Shown here one piece after another: positions 42,832 to 51,100 of a stretch of 64,000 bases of DNA. The first letter of the stretch is position 1; the number at the start of each line of letters is the position of its first letter. The stretch spans positions 62,001-126,000 of the forward strand of contig PDLQ01000013.1 in NCBI GenBank assembly GCA_002591745.1. Reading direction: 5' to 3'. The stretch comes from Lewinellaceae bacterium SD302 (GTDB taxonomy: Bacteria; Bacteroidota; Bacteroidia; Chitinophagales; Saprospiraceae). The notes under the pieces were generated by a model, which was not told the DNA's origin, did not search any database, and worked only from the letters and a program-made list of their open reading frames with translations. A program made the translations under genes and the position numbers.

Positions 42832-44253
42832 ATGACGAATAAACAACTTTTCACTTTAATTGGCTGCTGTCTCTTCAGCTCATTGCTCTCGGTAGCCATT
42901 TATGCCAGTATTGTTGGTCGTAACCAGCCTTCGGTAGATCCGTTTGCCGAACCGAATACAGAACTGAAGACCGAAAATACCGCCAGGCCTACCATGCCCG
43001 TAGATTTTACCCGGGTAGCCGAAAAAACAACCCCCAGTGTTGTTTATATCCGCAGCTTTTTCGACCGTGAAAGTCGTTGGGAACCCGCGCCCTCCAGTAG
43101 CTCCGGCTCCGGGGTGATCATTTCGTCCGATGGTTACATCGCTACAAATAATCACGTGATTTCCGGTGCCAGTCGTATTACCGTGATGCTGGATAATCAA
43201 TCCGAGTATGAGGCGGAAGTTGTTGGGGTTGACCAGACGACGGACCTGGCGCTGTTACGGATCGACGAAACCGCTTTGCCATATTTGTCTTTCGGGGACA
43301 GCGACAGTCTGCGCATCGGCGAATGGGTACTGGCCGGCGGTAATCCTTTTAACCTGGAAAGCACCGTAACGGCCGGTATCGTATCGGCCAAAGGACGCTC
43401 CATCGATGTACTGGAAGGGGAGGACCGCATCGAAAGTTTTATCCAGACGGATGCTTCCGTGAATCCTGGAAATAGTGGGGGAGCGCTGGTCAATGACCGC
43501 GGCCAACTCATTGGCATCGTCACGGCCATTTTAACGACCAGTGGTCGTCACGAGGGTTACGCATTTGCTATCCCCGGTAACCTGGCTCGCCGTATTTTTA
43601 AAGACTTACGGGATTACGGAGAGGTGAATCGTGCCGTGTTGGGGGTCTACGTTCAGAAAATCAATGCAGCTCAGGCCGAACGTCTTGAACTGGAAGAAAC
43701 CAAGGGCGCACTCATCGCCAGAATGCGTAAAGGTGGTTCGGCCGAGCGGGCCGGGATGCAGGAAAACGACGTCATTCGTTCCATCGACGGCACTTCCGTG
43801 GGGTCCCCGGCGGAGATGCAGGAAGCCATTAGTCGCTATCGGCCGGGGGATGAGGTAAACATCACTTTTATCCGTAACGGAGAACTACGTAAAATCAGGG
43901 TTTTACTCCTCGACAAAGAAAACCTGGTGCCCAATCGCCAACTGGTTAGTAGAAAGATAGAAGATGATTTACTCGATCAGTTGGGTATCGATTTGCGTCC
44001 GCTTTCCCATCGTGAACAACAAGAAAATGATTTGGAGGGGTTGCGGGTAACTGCGGTATTTCTCAATTCCATTGCCGCAGCAGCCAACCTGGAAGCCGGT
44101 TACTTGATTACGAAAGTCAATGACCAGCCCGTAAGCTCGATCGAAGGGCTTTTATCAAAGTTGGTTCCCGGAGAAGAAGTTCAATTCACGGGCTACTACC
44201 CTAAACTGAAAGAAGCTTTTTATTACCGATTCACGGTGCCGGGTAATTATTAA
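42832..44253 (+). CDS. DegP/HtrA-like serine protease with two PDZ domains
   Basis: 473 residues. Envelope quality-control protease. A membrane/signal segment (about 8-28) is followed by a trypsin-like domain with catalytic His108 (TNNHVISG), Asp138 (TTDLALLRID) and Ser215 (NPGNSGGAL), then PDZ1 (about 265-355, SAERAGMQENDVIRSIDG) and PDZ2 (about 390-470, GLRVTAVFLNSIAAAANL). Full length and intact. Motif copy 12 is in promoter position. It follows the small membrane protein on the other strand. Confidence 0.95.
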   Translation: MTNKQLFTLIGCCLFSSLLSVAIYASIVGRNQPSVDPFAEPNTELKTENTARPTMPVDFTRVAEKTTPSVVYIRSFFDRESRWEPAPSSSSGSGVIISSDGYIATNNHVISGASRITVMLDNQSEYEAEVVGVDQTTDLALLRIDETALPYLSFGDSDSLRIGEWVLAGGNPFNLESTVTAGIVSAKGRSIDVLEGEDRIESFIQTDASVNPGNSGGALVNDRGQLIGIVTAILTTSGRHEGYAFAIPGNLARRIFKDLRDYGEVNRAVLGVYVQKINAAQAERLELEETKGALIARMRKGGSAERAGMQENDVIRSIDGTSVGSPAEMQEAISRYRPGDEVNITFIRNGELRKIRVLLLDKENLVPNRQLVSRKIEDDLLDQLGIDLRPLSHREQQENDLEGLRVTAVFLNSIAAAANLEAGYLITKVNDQPVSSIEGLLSKLVPGEEVQFTGYYPKLKEAFYYRFTVPGNY

Positions 44254-44460
44254 AGCGTTCTGTATTCATTCTATCTGCCTGAATCGCAAGCCTAATGGAA
44301 TCTTGGATGTACTACACTTATGTCCGTATCTTTTGATACATACTTATACAAAATGGGCTCTTCAGCACCCGGTAGCCTTGCGATTTTCCGGTAAACAATC
44401 ATTCAAACCGCTTCAGTATTACGAGAGGTTTCTTATCTTGATTTTTGAAATCATCACCCC

Positions 44461-44919
44461 ATGCAGAAATTTACTTTCACCGTGAACGGTGAGCAAAAGA
44501 CCGTAGAAGCTTCTCCCGATACGCCATTACTTTGGGTATTGCGCGACGAACTCGACCTGGTCGGCACCAAATTCGGTTGCGGAATAGCTCAGTGCGGTGC
44601 CTGTACCGTCCACGCCGGTGGATTGGCCGTGCGCTCCTGCTCACTACCGATCTCAGCCGTGGGTGACCAAAAGATCACTACCATCGAGGGCCTTGACGCC
44701 GATGCCATGCACCCCCTCCAGCAAGCCTGGAGAGAACACGACGTACCCCAGTGTGGCTATTGCCAGGCCGGTCAGATCATGAACGCCGCCGCCCTCCTCA
44801 AAGACAATCCCGATCCTTCCGACGCCGACATCGATGACGCCATGTACGGCAATCTCTGCCGCTGCGGAACCTACAACCGGATTAAAGCCGCGGTAAAAAC
44901 CGCCGCTAAATTGAGCTAG
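44461..44919 (+). CDS. Molybdenum hydroxylase 2Fe-2S subunit (isoquinoline oxidoreductase alpha-like)
   Basis: 152 residues. Two 2Fe-2S clusters are marked by [13 protein letters not shown] (first cluster) and [10 protein letters not shown] with CRCGTYNRI (second cluster). This is the small subunit of xanthine dehydrogenase family enzymes that pass electrons from the molybdopterin subunit; the combination with the following Tat-signal gene resembles isoquinoline 1-oxidoreductase IorA. It starts an operon with the large subunit (66-base gap). Promoter unclear; TTATCTTG at about 44434 is a candidate. Confidence 0.92.
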   Translation: MQKFTFTVNGEQKTVEASPDTPLLWVLRDELDLVGTKFGCGIAQCGACTVHAGGLAVRSCSLPISAVGDQKITTIEGLDADAMHPLQQAWREHDVPQCGYCQAGQIMNAAALLKDNPDPSDADIDDAMYGNLCRCGTYNRIKAAVKTAAKLS

Positions 44920-44985
44920 GACGATGAGGCATTGTCGTATCGAAACATCTTATCATTTTATCATTCCCGTATTTAATCATTGACC

Positions 44986-47142
44986 ATGCAAAACCGTAGA
45001 AACTTCCTCAAAGTCTCCTCCCTGGCCGGTGGCGGATTACTCCTGGGCGTAAGCTGGTTAAGTGGCTGTAAGGAAGAAAAAATGGTGCAAAAGCTGCCGG
45101 AGATACTGGCAGAGATCAAGAAAATGCCCAACGGGCTTTCCTCTACGGTCAATGCCTATCTGCGCATTAATGAGAACGGAGCAGTAACCATTTTATCAGC
45201 TAATCCGGAGATCGGGCAGAACATCAAAACCTCGATGCCGATGATCGTGGCCGAGGAGTTGGACGTAGACTGGGCGGACGTCACCGTGGAACAAGCCGGG
45301 TTGGATACGGAGAACTTCAACCGCCAGGTCGCTGGAGGAAGTCAATCCATCCGCCAGGGCTGGGAAGGACTGCGCCGCGCCGGAGCTACGGCTCGCCACC
45401 TATTAGTTGCCGCAGCAGCTGAACAGTGGGGACTGGATGCTACTGAATTGAAAACCAGTAAGGGCGTTATCACTGCGCCCGATGGACAAACATTGTCTTA
45501 CGGTGAAGTAGCTGCTAAAGCCGCTACAATGGAGGTTCCGGAAGAAGTGGAATTCAAATCACCGGCATACTTCAGTATCATTGGCCAGAGCCAGCGAAAT
45601 GTCGACCTGGAGAATATAATCAGTGGAAAACCACTATTTGGCCTGGATTACGGCCGGGAAGGCATGGTTTACGCCGTTGCCTTACGCCCGCCTTCATTCG
45701 GCCATACCCTGAAAGACTTTGACGATAGCGACGCCAGAAAAGTTGAAGGCGTGGAAGACGTTGTTCGATTTGGCAACAAGATTGCCGTTATTGGTCGCAA
45801 CACCTGGTGCGCCATGCAGGGGCAAAAAGCCCTGAAAGCCGAATGGGAAGCGGGTGATAAGACTGAAGATACGGCCTACCACGAAGCTGAACTCAGTCGG
45901 CACCTGGATATGAAGGCCGAAGAACCCCGCCGGGTAGACGGAGACGTGGATGCGGCCCTGGCCGCTGCCGATGAGGTCTTTGAGCGCACTTACGCCGCTC
46001 CATATCTGCCACATGCCTGCCTGGAACCCATGAATTTCTTCGCTAACGTGACCGACGCAGGTGCGGAACTGGTTGGTCCCATTCAGACACCGGCCTGGAC
46101 CCAGCAAAGAGTAGCTGCCTTATTGGAGATCGAGCCGGAAAAGGTAAGTATTGACATGACCCGTATGGGAGGAGGCTTCGGCCGGCGACTTTACGGCGAC
46201 TTCGCACTGGAAGCAGCCGAAATATCTTCAAAAATCGGTAAGCCCGTTAAACTGGTCTTCAGCCGCGAAGATGATATGCTGGCCGGTACTTATCGCCCGG
46301 CATCCCAGTACAAGTTCAAGGTCGGTATCAAGGATGGCGACATCAGTGGCTGGCACCTGACCGAAGCTTGCTTTAACGGTCAGATGTTTGATCCCATGCC
46401 CAACAACTACCCAGCGGGCACCATTGCTGATTATCGCATCGATTCCCATCAACTGGAAAGTAACATCTCCACCGGAGCCTGGCGTGCACCTTACGCCAAT
46501 TTCCTGGCGTACGCCGAACAGGCTTTTATGGATGAACTCGCCGAATACCTCGGCAAGGACAAAGTGCAGTTTCGCCTCGATCTTTTCGAAAAGGCTCGTA
46601 CATCCCCGGTCGGTGAAAACAACAACTACGAAATCGATAAATACGTCGGCGTTATCAAACTGGCCGCTGAAAAGGCAGGCTTTGGTAAACCTATTGCTCG
46701 CAATACTTACCAGGGTTTCAGTGCCTACTTTAGTCATAACACTTACGTTGCCGAGGTCGCCGAAGTCGTTATGGACGGTGATACTCCTAGAGTGACCAAG
46801 GTGACTTGCGCCGTCGACTGTGGTATTGTCATTAATCCCGATGCTGCCCGTAACCAGATCGAAGGTGGGATCATCGACGGTATTGGCCACGCCATGTACA
46901 GCGATTTCAAATTCACCAATGGTCGCTCCGAAGCAGAAAACTTTCACCAATACCGGCTCATTAGAATGAGCGAAGCCCCGGAAGTGGAAATCCATTTCGT
47001 GGAGAGCGATAACGACCCCACCGGTTTGGGTGAACCTAGTCTGCCTCCCGCGGGTGGAGCAGTTGCCAATGCTTTGGCCGCGGCGCTGGGACAACGGATC
47101 TATCGTCAGCCCTTTGTAGAGGCACTGAAGATGCGCGGGTAG
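44986..47142 (+). CDS. Molybdenum hydroxylase large subunit, Tat-exported (IorB-like)
   Basis: 718 residues from ATG 44986. A twin-arginine signal peptide (QNRRNFLKVSSLAGGG) ending LSGC suggests periplasmic export and possible lipid anchoring. It contains the molybdopterin-binding domains: GRQ-like FNRQVAGGSQSIRQGWEGLR, MGGGFGRRLYGDF, STGAWRAPYANF, VTCAVDCGIVINPD, GEPSLPPAGGAVANAL, which fit the IorB/aldehyde-oxidase form split over one subunit. It oxidises aldehydes or N-heterocycles; the substrate is unknown. Downstream is an unrelated alpha/beta hydrolase. The upstream TTG 44980 is less likely. Confidence 0.93.
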   Translation: MQNRRNFLKVSSLAGGGLLLGVSWLSGCKEEKMVQKLPEILAEIKKMPNGLSSTVNAYLRINENGAVTILSANPEIGQNIKTSMPMIVAEELDVDWADVTVEQAGLDTENFNRQVAGGSQSIRQGWEGLRRAGATARHLLVAAAAEQWGLDATELKTSKGVITAPDGQTLSYGEVAAKAATMEVPEEVEFKSPAYFSIIGQSQRNVDLENIISGKPLFGLDYGREGMVYAVALRPPSFGHTLKDFDDSDARKVEGVEDVVRFGNKIAVIGRNTWCAMQGQKALKAEWEAGDKTEDTAYHEAELSRHLDMKAEEPRRVDGDVDAALAAADEVFERTYAAPYLPHACLEPMNFFANVTDAGAELVGPIQTPAWTQQRVAALLEIEPEKVSIDMTRMGGGFGRRLYGDFALEAAEISSKIGKPVKLVFSREDDMLAGTYRPASQYKFKVGIKDGDISGWHLTEACFNGQMFDPMPNNYPAGTIADYRIDSHQLESNISTGAWRAPYANFLAYAEQAFMDELAEYLGKDKVQFRLDLFEKARTSPVGENNNYEIDKYVGVIKLAAEKAGFGKPIARNTYQGFSAYFSHNTYVAEVAEVVMDGDTPRVTKVTCAVDCGIVINPDAARNQIEGGIIDGIGHAMYSDFKFTNGRSEAENFHQYRLIRMSEAPEVEIHFVESDNDPTGLGEPSLPPAGGAVANALAAALGQRIYRQPFVEALKMRG

Positions 47143-47331
47143 AGATTCATAAGTTTTTTCTGCAACAAGCGGTTAAGCAACTTCCGATTCGTGTTTGGCT
47201 ATTGGCTGCCCTAACGAGTACTTCGGATCGGAGGGCCTCGATCATTTTTATCGCTTTAAATTCTACATTTCCGGAGTTCTGTCGGCACTCGATTCATAAT
47301 CGAACATCCTCCAGCACGAATACGTATTAAT

Positions 47332-47368
47332 GGCATATTCAAAATGTTAATTAACAACGTATTATGCC
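47332..47368. promoter_or_regulatory. Candidate operator over the alpha/beta hydrolase start
   Basis: A perfect 12-bp palindrome TGTTAATTAACA (47345-47356) lies inside an outer inverted repeat GGCATA/TATGCC (47332-47337, 47363-47368); both are centred on about 47350. The right arm covers the ATG (47364). A dimeric repressor site is a reasonable reading. Confidence 0.55.
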
Positions 47369-48245
47369 TTTCATAGCAACCGAAAACAGTAATCCCAAAA
47401 CCGATATAGACCTTCATTATCAGGATTACGGCGAGGGCCGTCCGATTATCCTTATCCACGGCTGGCCGTTGAGCCACCGGATGTGGGATAAACAAACGGA
47501 AGATCTCGTCAACGCCGGCTATCGTGTTATCGCTTATGATCGCCGTGGCTTTGGCCTCTCCGATTTTCCGTGGAACAACTATGATTACGATACGCTCGCC
47601 GAAGATTTGCGGAGTTTAATTCTTGGACTTGATCTCCGCGACGTGACCCTGGTCGGATTCAGTATGGGAGGTGGTGAAGTAGTTCGCTACTGTACCAAAT
47701 ACGGTGATGATCGGATCAGCCAGGCGGTATTGCTCAGTTCTATCATCCCACTGGTCGCCCAAAAGGACGATAATCCCGACGGCGTGCCACAAGAAGCTCT
47801 CGACGACATCATGGAAAATCTAACGAGCGATCGGATGAAATTCCTCAAAGGTTTTACCCGTGATTTCGTCAACTACGAAGATAATAAGGACATCATTAGC
47901 GAAGAGATGCTACATTTCGACTGGACAGTAGCGGCTTACGCAAGTGATCGGGCTACGGTAGAAACAACCAAAGCCTGGGCCGGAACCGATTTTCGGTCTG
48001 AGTTGAAAAACGTGACTATCCCTACTATGGTGATCCATGGCACGGCCGATCAAATTGTACCGATCGAAACGTCCGGAGATCAAGCCGCTGCCGGCATCGC
48101 GGATAGCACTTATCACAAATTGAAAGGTGCGCCCCACGGTTGTGTGTACACCCACGCCGAGCAAGTAAACAAGCTCCTGTTGGATTTTTTTCGAACATCC
48201 AGTAGTGAGACCAGTTATAACAAAACAGCAGAGGCAAATACCTAG
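47364..48245 (+). CDS. Alpha/beta hydrolase, non-haem haloperoxidase-like
   Basis: 293 residues. It has the haloperoxidase/esterase-type signatures: ILIHGWPLSHRMW (oxyanion), YRVIAYDRRGFGLSDFPW, nucleophile Ser100 in LVGFSMGGGEVVRY, acid in HGTADQIVPIE and terminal His in GAPHGCVYTH. These enzymes hydrolyse esters or make peracids; the natural substrate is unknown. A candidate operator overlaps its start codon. A terminator (48282) follows. Stands alone. Confidence 0.9.
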   Translation: MPFIATENSNPKTDIDLHYQDYGEGRPIILIHGWPLSHRMWDKQTEDLVNAGYRVIAYDRRGFGLSDFPWNNYDYDTLAEDLRSLILGLDLRDVTLVGFSMGGGEVVRYCTKYGDDRISQAVLLSSIIPLVAQKDDNPDGVPQEALDDIMENLTSDRMKFLKGFTRDFVNYEDNKDIISEEMLHFDWTVAAYASDRATVETTKAWAGTDFRSELKNVTIPTMVIHGTADQIVPIETSGDQAAAGIADSTYHKLKGAPHGCVYTHAEQVNKLLLDFFRTSSSETSYNKTAEANT

Positions 48246-48281
48246 TCTGTAAAGAAAATCTAGAAATGATTACCTGAAATT

Positions 48282-48319
48282 CGTCCGCTTCGACACCAGT
48301 TGTTGCGGGCGTTTTTTTT
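48282..48319 (+). terminator. Terminator after the alpha/beta hydrolase
   Basis: 7-bp stem CGTCCGC/GCGGGCG with a G-U pair and a further inner pairing in the loop, followed by eight T. Confidence 0.85.
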
Positions 48320-48476
48320 ATACTTTTTAGTCATGTGAGGTAAAATTCCGGCTGAATGATCTTTTTGACCGAAGGAAATTATCCATAACTCATGTCAGAA
48401 AGTACGATCAGTGAAGCCGAGGAGCGGCTGTCAAAAATCATCTGGTGCAGCCGGGGAGAGTATAGCAACACCGATG

Positions 48477-48484
48477 TATCTTTG
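48477..48484 (+). promoter_or_regulatory. queE -7 box
   Basis: TATCTTTG, the textbook Bacteroidota -7 box, ends eight bases before the queE ATG; this implies a leaderless or very short leader mRNA. Confidence 0.75.
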
Positions 48485-48492
48485 CGCCTCCA

Positions 48493-49140
48493 ATGATAGA
48501 ACGTACTTACAAGGTCAAGGAAGTTTTCTATACCCTCCAGGGGGAGGGAGGCCAGGCTGGTCGGGCCGCCGTGTTTTTACGTTTCACCGGTTGTAACCTC
48601 TGGAGTGGCCGTGAAGAGGATCGACCCAAGGCCATTTGTAAGTTTTGTGATACCGATTTCGTAGGTACGGATGGTGAAAATGGCGGTCGCTACTCAGCGA
48701 GTAGTTTGGCTGACAAAGTAGCAATGCTTTGGCCAAGTCCTCGTTCTGGTAAGCCTTACGTTGTGTGTACGGGTGGAGAACCGCTACTACAACTCGACGA
48801 ATCCTTGATCAAAGCTTTACACGAAAAAGGATTTGAGATCGCCGTTGAAACCAACGGTACCATCCCCGCACCAGCAAGTATCGACTGGATTTGCGTAAGC
48901 CCCAAGGCCGGTTCCGAGGTCGTACAGCGTTCGGGCCACGAACTGAAATTGGTTTATCCTCAAAAGGAAGTGGAAGCTCAGCCGGAACTATTTGCCGATC
49001 TGGATTTTGAGCATTTTTACCTTCAGCCTCTGGATGGTCCGAACACCGCTCAAAACACTGTTGCTTGCGTCGAATATTGCTTGGCCAATCCCCAGTGGAA
49101 GGTTAGTTTGCAGACTCATAAGATTCTGGATATTCCATAG
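48493..49140 (+). CDS. queE: 7-carboxy-7-deazaguanine synthase
   Basis: 215 residues. A radical-SAM enzyme in queuosine synthesis. Key parts: YTLQGEGGQAGRAAVFLRF, the cluster cysteines in FTGCNLWSG and CKFCDTDF (a CX14CX2C arrangement, known for long-loop QueE proteins), VCTGGEPLLQLDE and VETNGT. The motif copy at 48706-48729 encodes SLADKVAML, which agrees with the family at this point (helix before the GGEP strand), so the motif is compatible with function. It is followed by a TauE-type permease 13 bases downstream. Confidence 0.95.
   Translation: MIERTYKVKEVFYTLQGEGGQAGRAAVFLRFTGCNLWSGREEDRPKAICKFCDTDFVGTDGENGGRYSASSLADKVAMLWPSPRSGKPYVVCTGGEPLLQLDESLIKALHEKGFEIAVETNGTIPAPASIDWICVSPKAGSEVVQRSGHELKLVYPQKEVEAQPELFADLDFEHFYLQPLDGPNTAQNTVACVEYCLANPQWKVSLQTHKILDIP
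48706..48729 (-). repeat. Dispersed motif, copy 13 (inside queE)
   Basis: TTTGGCTGACAAAGTAGCAA, antisense orientation of TACTTTG relative to queE; encodes LADKVAM. Confidence 0.75.
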
Positions 49141-49153
49141 AGTGCAAGAATTT

Positions 49154-49906
49154 ATGAGCTGGCTCCAACTTGACGGTAGCCACCAGTTGTACGCCTTGTT
49201 CGGTGCTGCCTTTATCATGGGGCTGGCGAAGTCCGGGATCAAAGGACTCACGATGTTAGCGGTACCTTTGTTGGCCCTGAATTTCGGTGCCAAGGCATCC
49301 ACGGGCCTACTGGTACCAATTTTACTGGCGGGGGATATACTGGCAGTCATCTATTATCGGCGAAGTGCCAACTGGAAATACGTTTTCAGACTAATTCCAG
49401 CGGCCGTAATCGGGGTTGTCGTTGCAGTTGTCGTGGGTGACTGGGTCAATGAGCGGACTTTTCAATTGATCGTTTCTATCGTTGTTCTCCTGAGTCTGGG
49501 ATTGATCATTTACCTGGAGCGCTACCCACTGGACCCCAAGATTACCCAAAACAGATTGCCGGCCTTTATCGCTGGCCTGGCCGGAGGATTCACGACAATG
49601 ATCGGTAATGTCGGTGGGCCGGTGATGAACGTATTTCTTCTGTCAATGCGCTTGCCTAAGTTAGAATTTCTCGGTACGGCGGCTTATTTCTTTCTGTTGA
49701 TCAATATTGTGAAGTTCCCCTTCCACTATTTTATTTGGAATACAGTGAGTGCCCGCACGCTGCTTCAGGACCTGATAACTTTCCCGGTTATTGCCATTGG
49801 ATTTTTCATCGGCATCCAGATCGTCAAGCGCATCCCGGAACGAGAATTTCGTTACCTGGTGATCGTGGTAACGGCGGTAGTAGCGGTACGTCTCTTATTG
49901 AGTTGA
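49154..49906 (+). CDS. TauE/SafE family sulfite or anion exporter
   Basis: 250 residues from ATG 49154 with about 7-8 membrane segments. Family signs: GLAKSGIKGLTMLAVPLLAL (repeat 1, the conserved G/S/K motif) and GLAGGFTTMIGNVGGPVMNVF (repeat 2). These permeases export sulfur oxyanions or other small anions. It lies just downstream of queE and may be transcribed with it; no functional link is known. Upstream in-frame starts inside queE lack family sequence. Confidence 0.88.
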   Translation: MSWLQLDGSHQLYALFGAAFIMGLAKSGIKGLTMLAVPLLALNFGAKASTGLLVPILLAGDILAVIYYRRSANWKYVFRLIPAAVIGVVVAVVVGDWVNERTFQLIVSIVVLLSLGLIIYLERYPLDPKITQNRLPAFIAGLAGGFTTMIGNVGGPVMNVFLLSMRLPKLEFLGTAAYFFLLINIVKFPFHYFIWNTVSARTLLQDLITFPVIAIGFFIGIQIVKRIPEREFRYLVIVVTAVVAVRLLLS

Positions 49907-50004
49907 TTATCGAACCAGGAAAAGACAAGCTACACAATAGGTAAGATCATTCATTATCTATTATACTGCTGCCGTTGCAGCCTCTCAAGTCAGACTGTTG
50001 TGTC

Positions 50005-51036
50005 TTAGACATGCCCTCGCCGCGATAAAAGTACCGCCACTGGCCGGCTTGATCTGAACTGCGCGAGAAATGTAATTATTATAAAAGTGATGGGTACGCA
50101 CAGCAGCATACCAGCAACGCCCCATACGAGCCCCCAGAAGATGAGGGAAAAAATGATGACAAAGGGACTGATGTTGAGTGCATCTCCGTAAAGCCTGGGT
50201 TCTAAAAGCCCGCCGATACAGAGCTGGATCGTTCCTACTCCGATGGCAACGATCATAAAGGGCGTCAGGTAATCGAATTGTACGAGAGCCATGAGGCTGG
50301 GAAAAATCGTGGCAATAATCGAACCGATAGTGGGGATGAAATTGAGGGCGAAAATGCTGAAGGCCCAAAAAATGGCAAAGTCTACGCCAGCGTATTCGAT
50401 CACAAAATAGCTGAGTAAACCGGTCGCGAAAGAGGCGGCAAATTTTACGCCGACGTATGCACGAGTAGCCCGATTCAGCCGGCCCAGTACCTCAAGGAGA
50501 TGATCGCGCTTTTTGCGTTGTAGCCGCAATGCCGCTAATTTTCGTGGGAAAGTGTGTTGTTCTACTAATAGAAAAAGAGTGTACAGCAGGACCAGTAAAA
50601 ATTGGCGTGTGGCACCGGTAAATCCGGTGAGTAAATTCAGGAGGTAACCGTTTACGTCTATTTCTTCGGATAGCGTACGGAGAGTCAGCTCTTCGTCGTA
50701 ACCAAATTTAGCCAGAACGCGCGCAAATTGCCTTTCGAGGTTCAACCAGTATTCTGGTGCGGTGGCAATCATTTCGTTGATCTGCTGACCAACCAAGCTA
50801 CCTGCCAGCACAATGACCGTCAAGACAAACATTGCCGCTACGCTTAGACTAACACCTTGCGGACTTCTCGAGCCGATCAACGGTACTTTGCGGATGACTT
50901 GGTCCACGGCGTTGATTAAGTACAAGAGTACAAATGACAATACTACCGGTACGAGCAGTGCTTTACCAAATACGAGCAAACAAACGAAGAGGCCGGCCAA
51001 AGCCAGGGAATAGGTGATTTTTTGTAAAGGCAGCAT
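50005..51036 (-). CDS. AI-2E family transporter (UPF0118)
   Basis: 343 residues with about 8 membrane segments. Typical parts: the N-terminal paired segments (TYSLALAGLFVCLLVFGKAL, VVLSFVLLYLINAVDQVIRK) and the long central loop, then GVKFAASFATGLLSYFVIEY, FALNFIPTIGSIIATIFPSL and a C-terminal GLVWGVAGMLLCVPITFIII. The family includes Na+/H+ antiporters and possible autoinducer-2 exporters; no substrate can be claimed. Stands alone, convergent with the TauE gene and upstream of the pseudo-HD operon. Confidence 0.9.
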   Translation of the reverse strand: MLPLQKITYSLALAGLFVCLLVFGKALLVPVVLSFVLLYLINAVDQVIRKVPLIGSRSPQGVSLSVAAMFVLTVIVLAGSLVGQQINEMIATAPEYWLNLERQFARVLAKFGYDEELTLRTLSEEIDVNGYLLNLLTGFTGATRQFLLVLLYTLFLLVEQHTFPRKLAALRLQRKKRDHLLEVLGRLNRATRAYVGVKFAASFATGLLSYFVIEYAGVDFAIFWAFSIFALNFIPTIGSIIATIFPSLMALVQFDYLTPFMIVAIGVGTIQLCIGGLLEPRLYGDALNISPFVIIFSLIFWGLVWGVAGMLLCVPITFIIITFLAQFRSSRPVAVLLSRRGHV

Positions 51037-51100
51037 AGAAACGTAAACCAGGTTAAACCTGGAAAGATTAGGTAAGCGACGTGAATTATGGCAGACTTTC

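Noticed and set aside
46228-47094. 288-codon open frame antisense to the molybdenum hydroxylase
   Set aside because: It lies within a well-conserved gene and has no recognisable domain.
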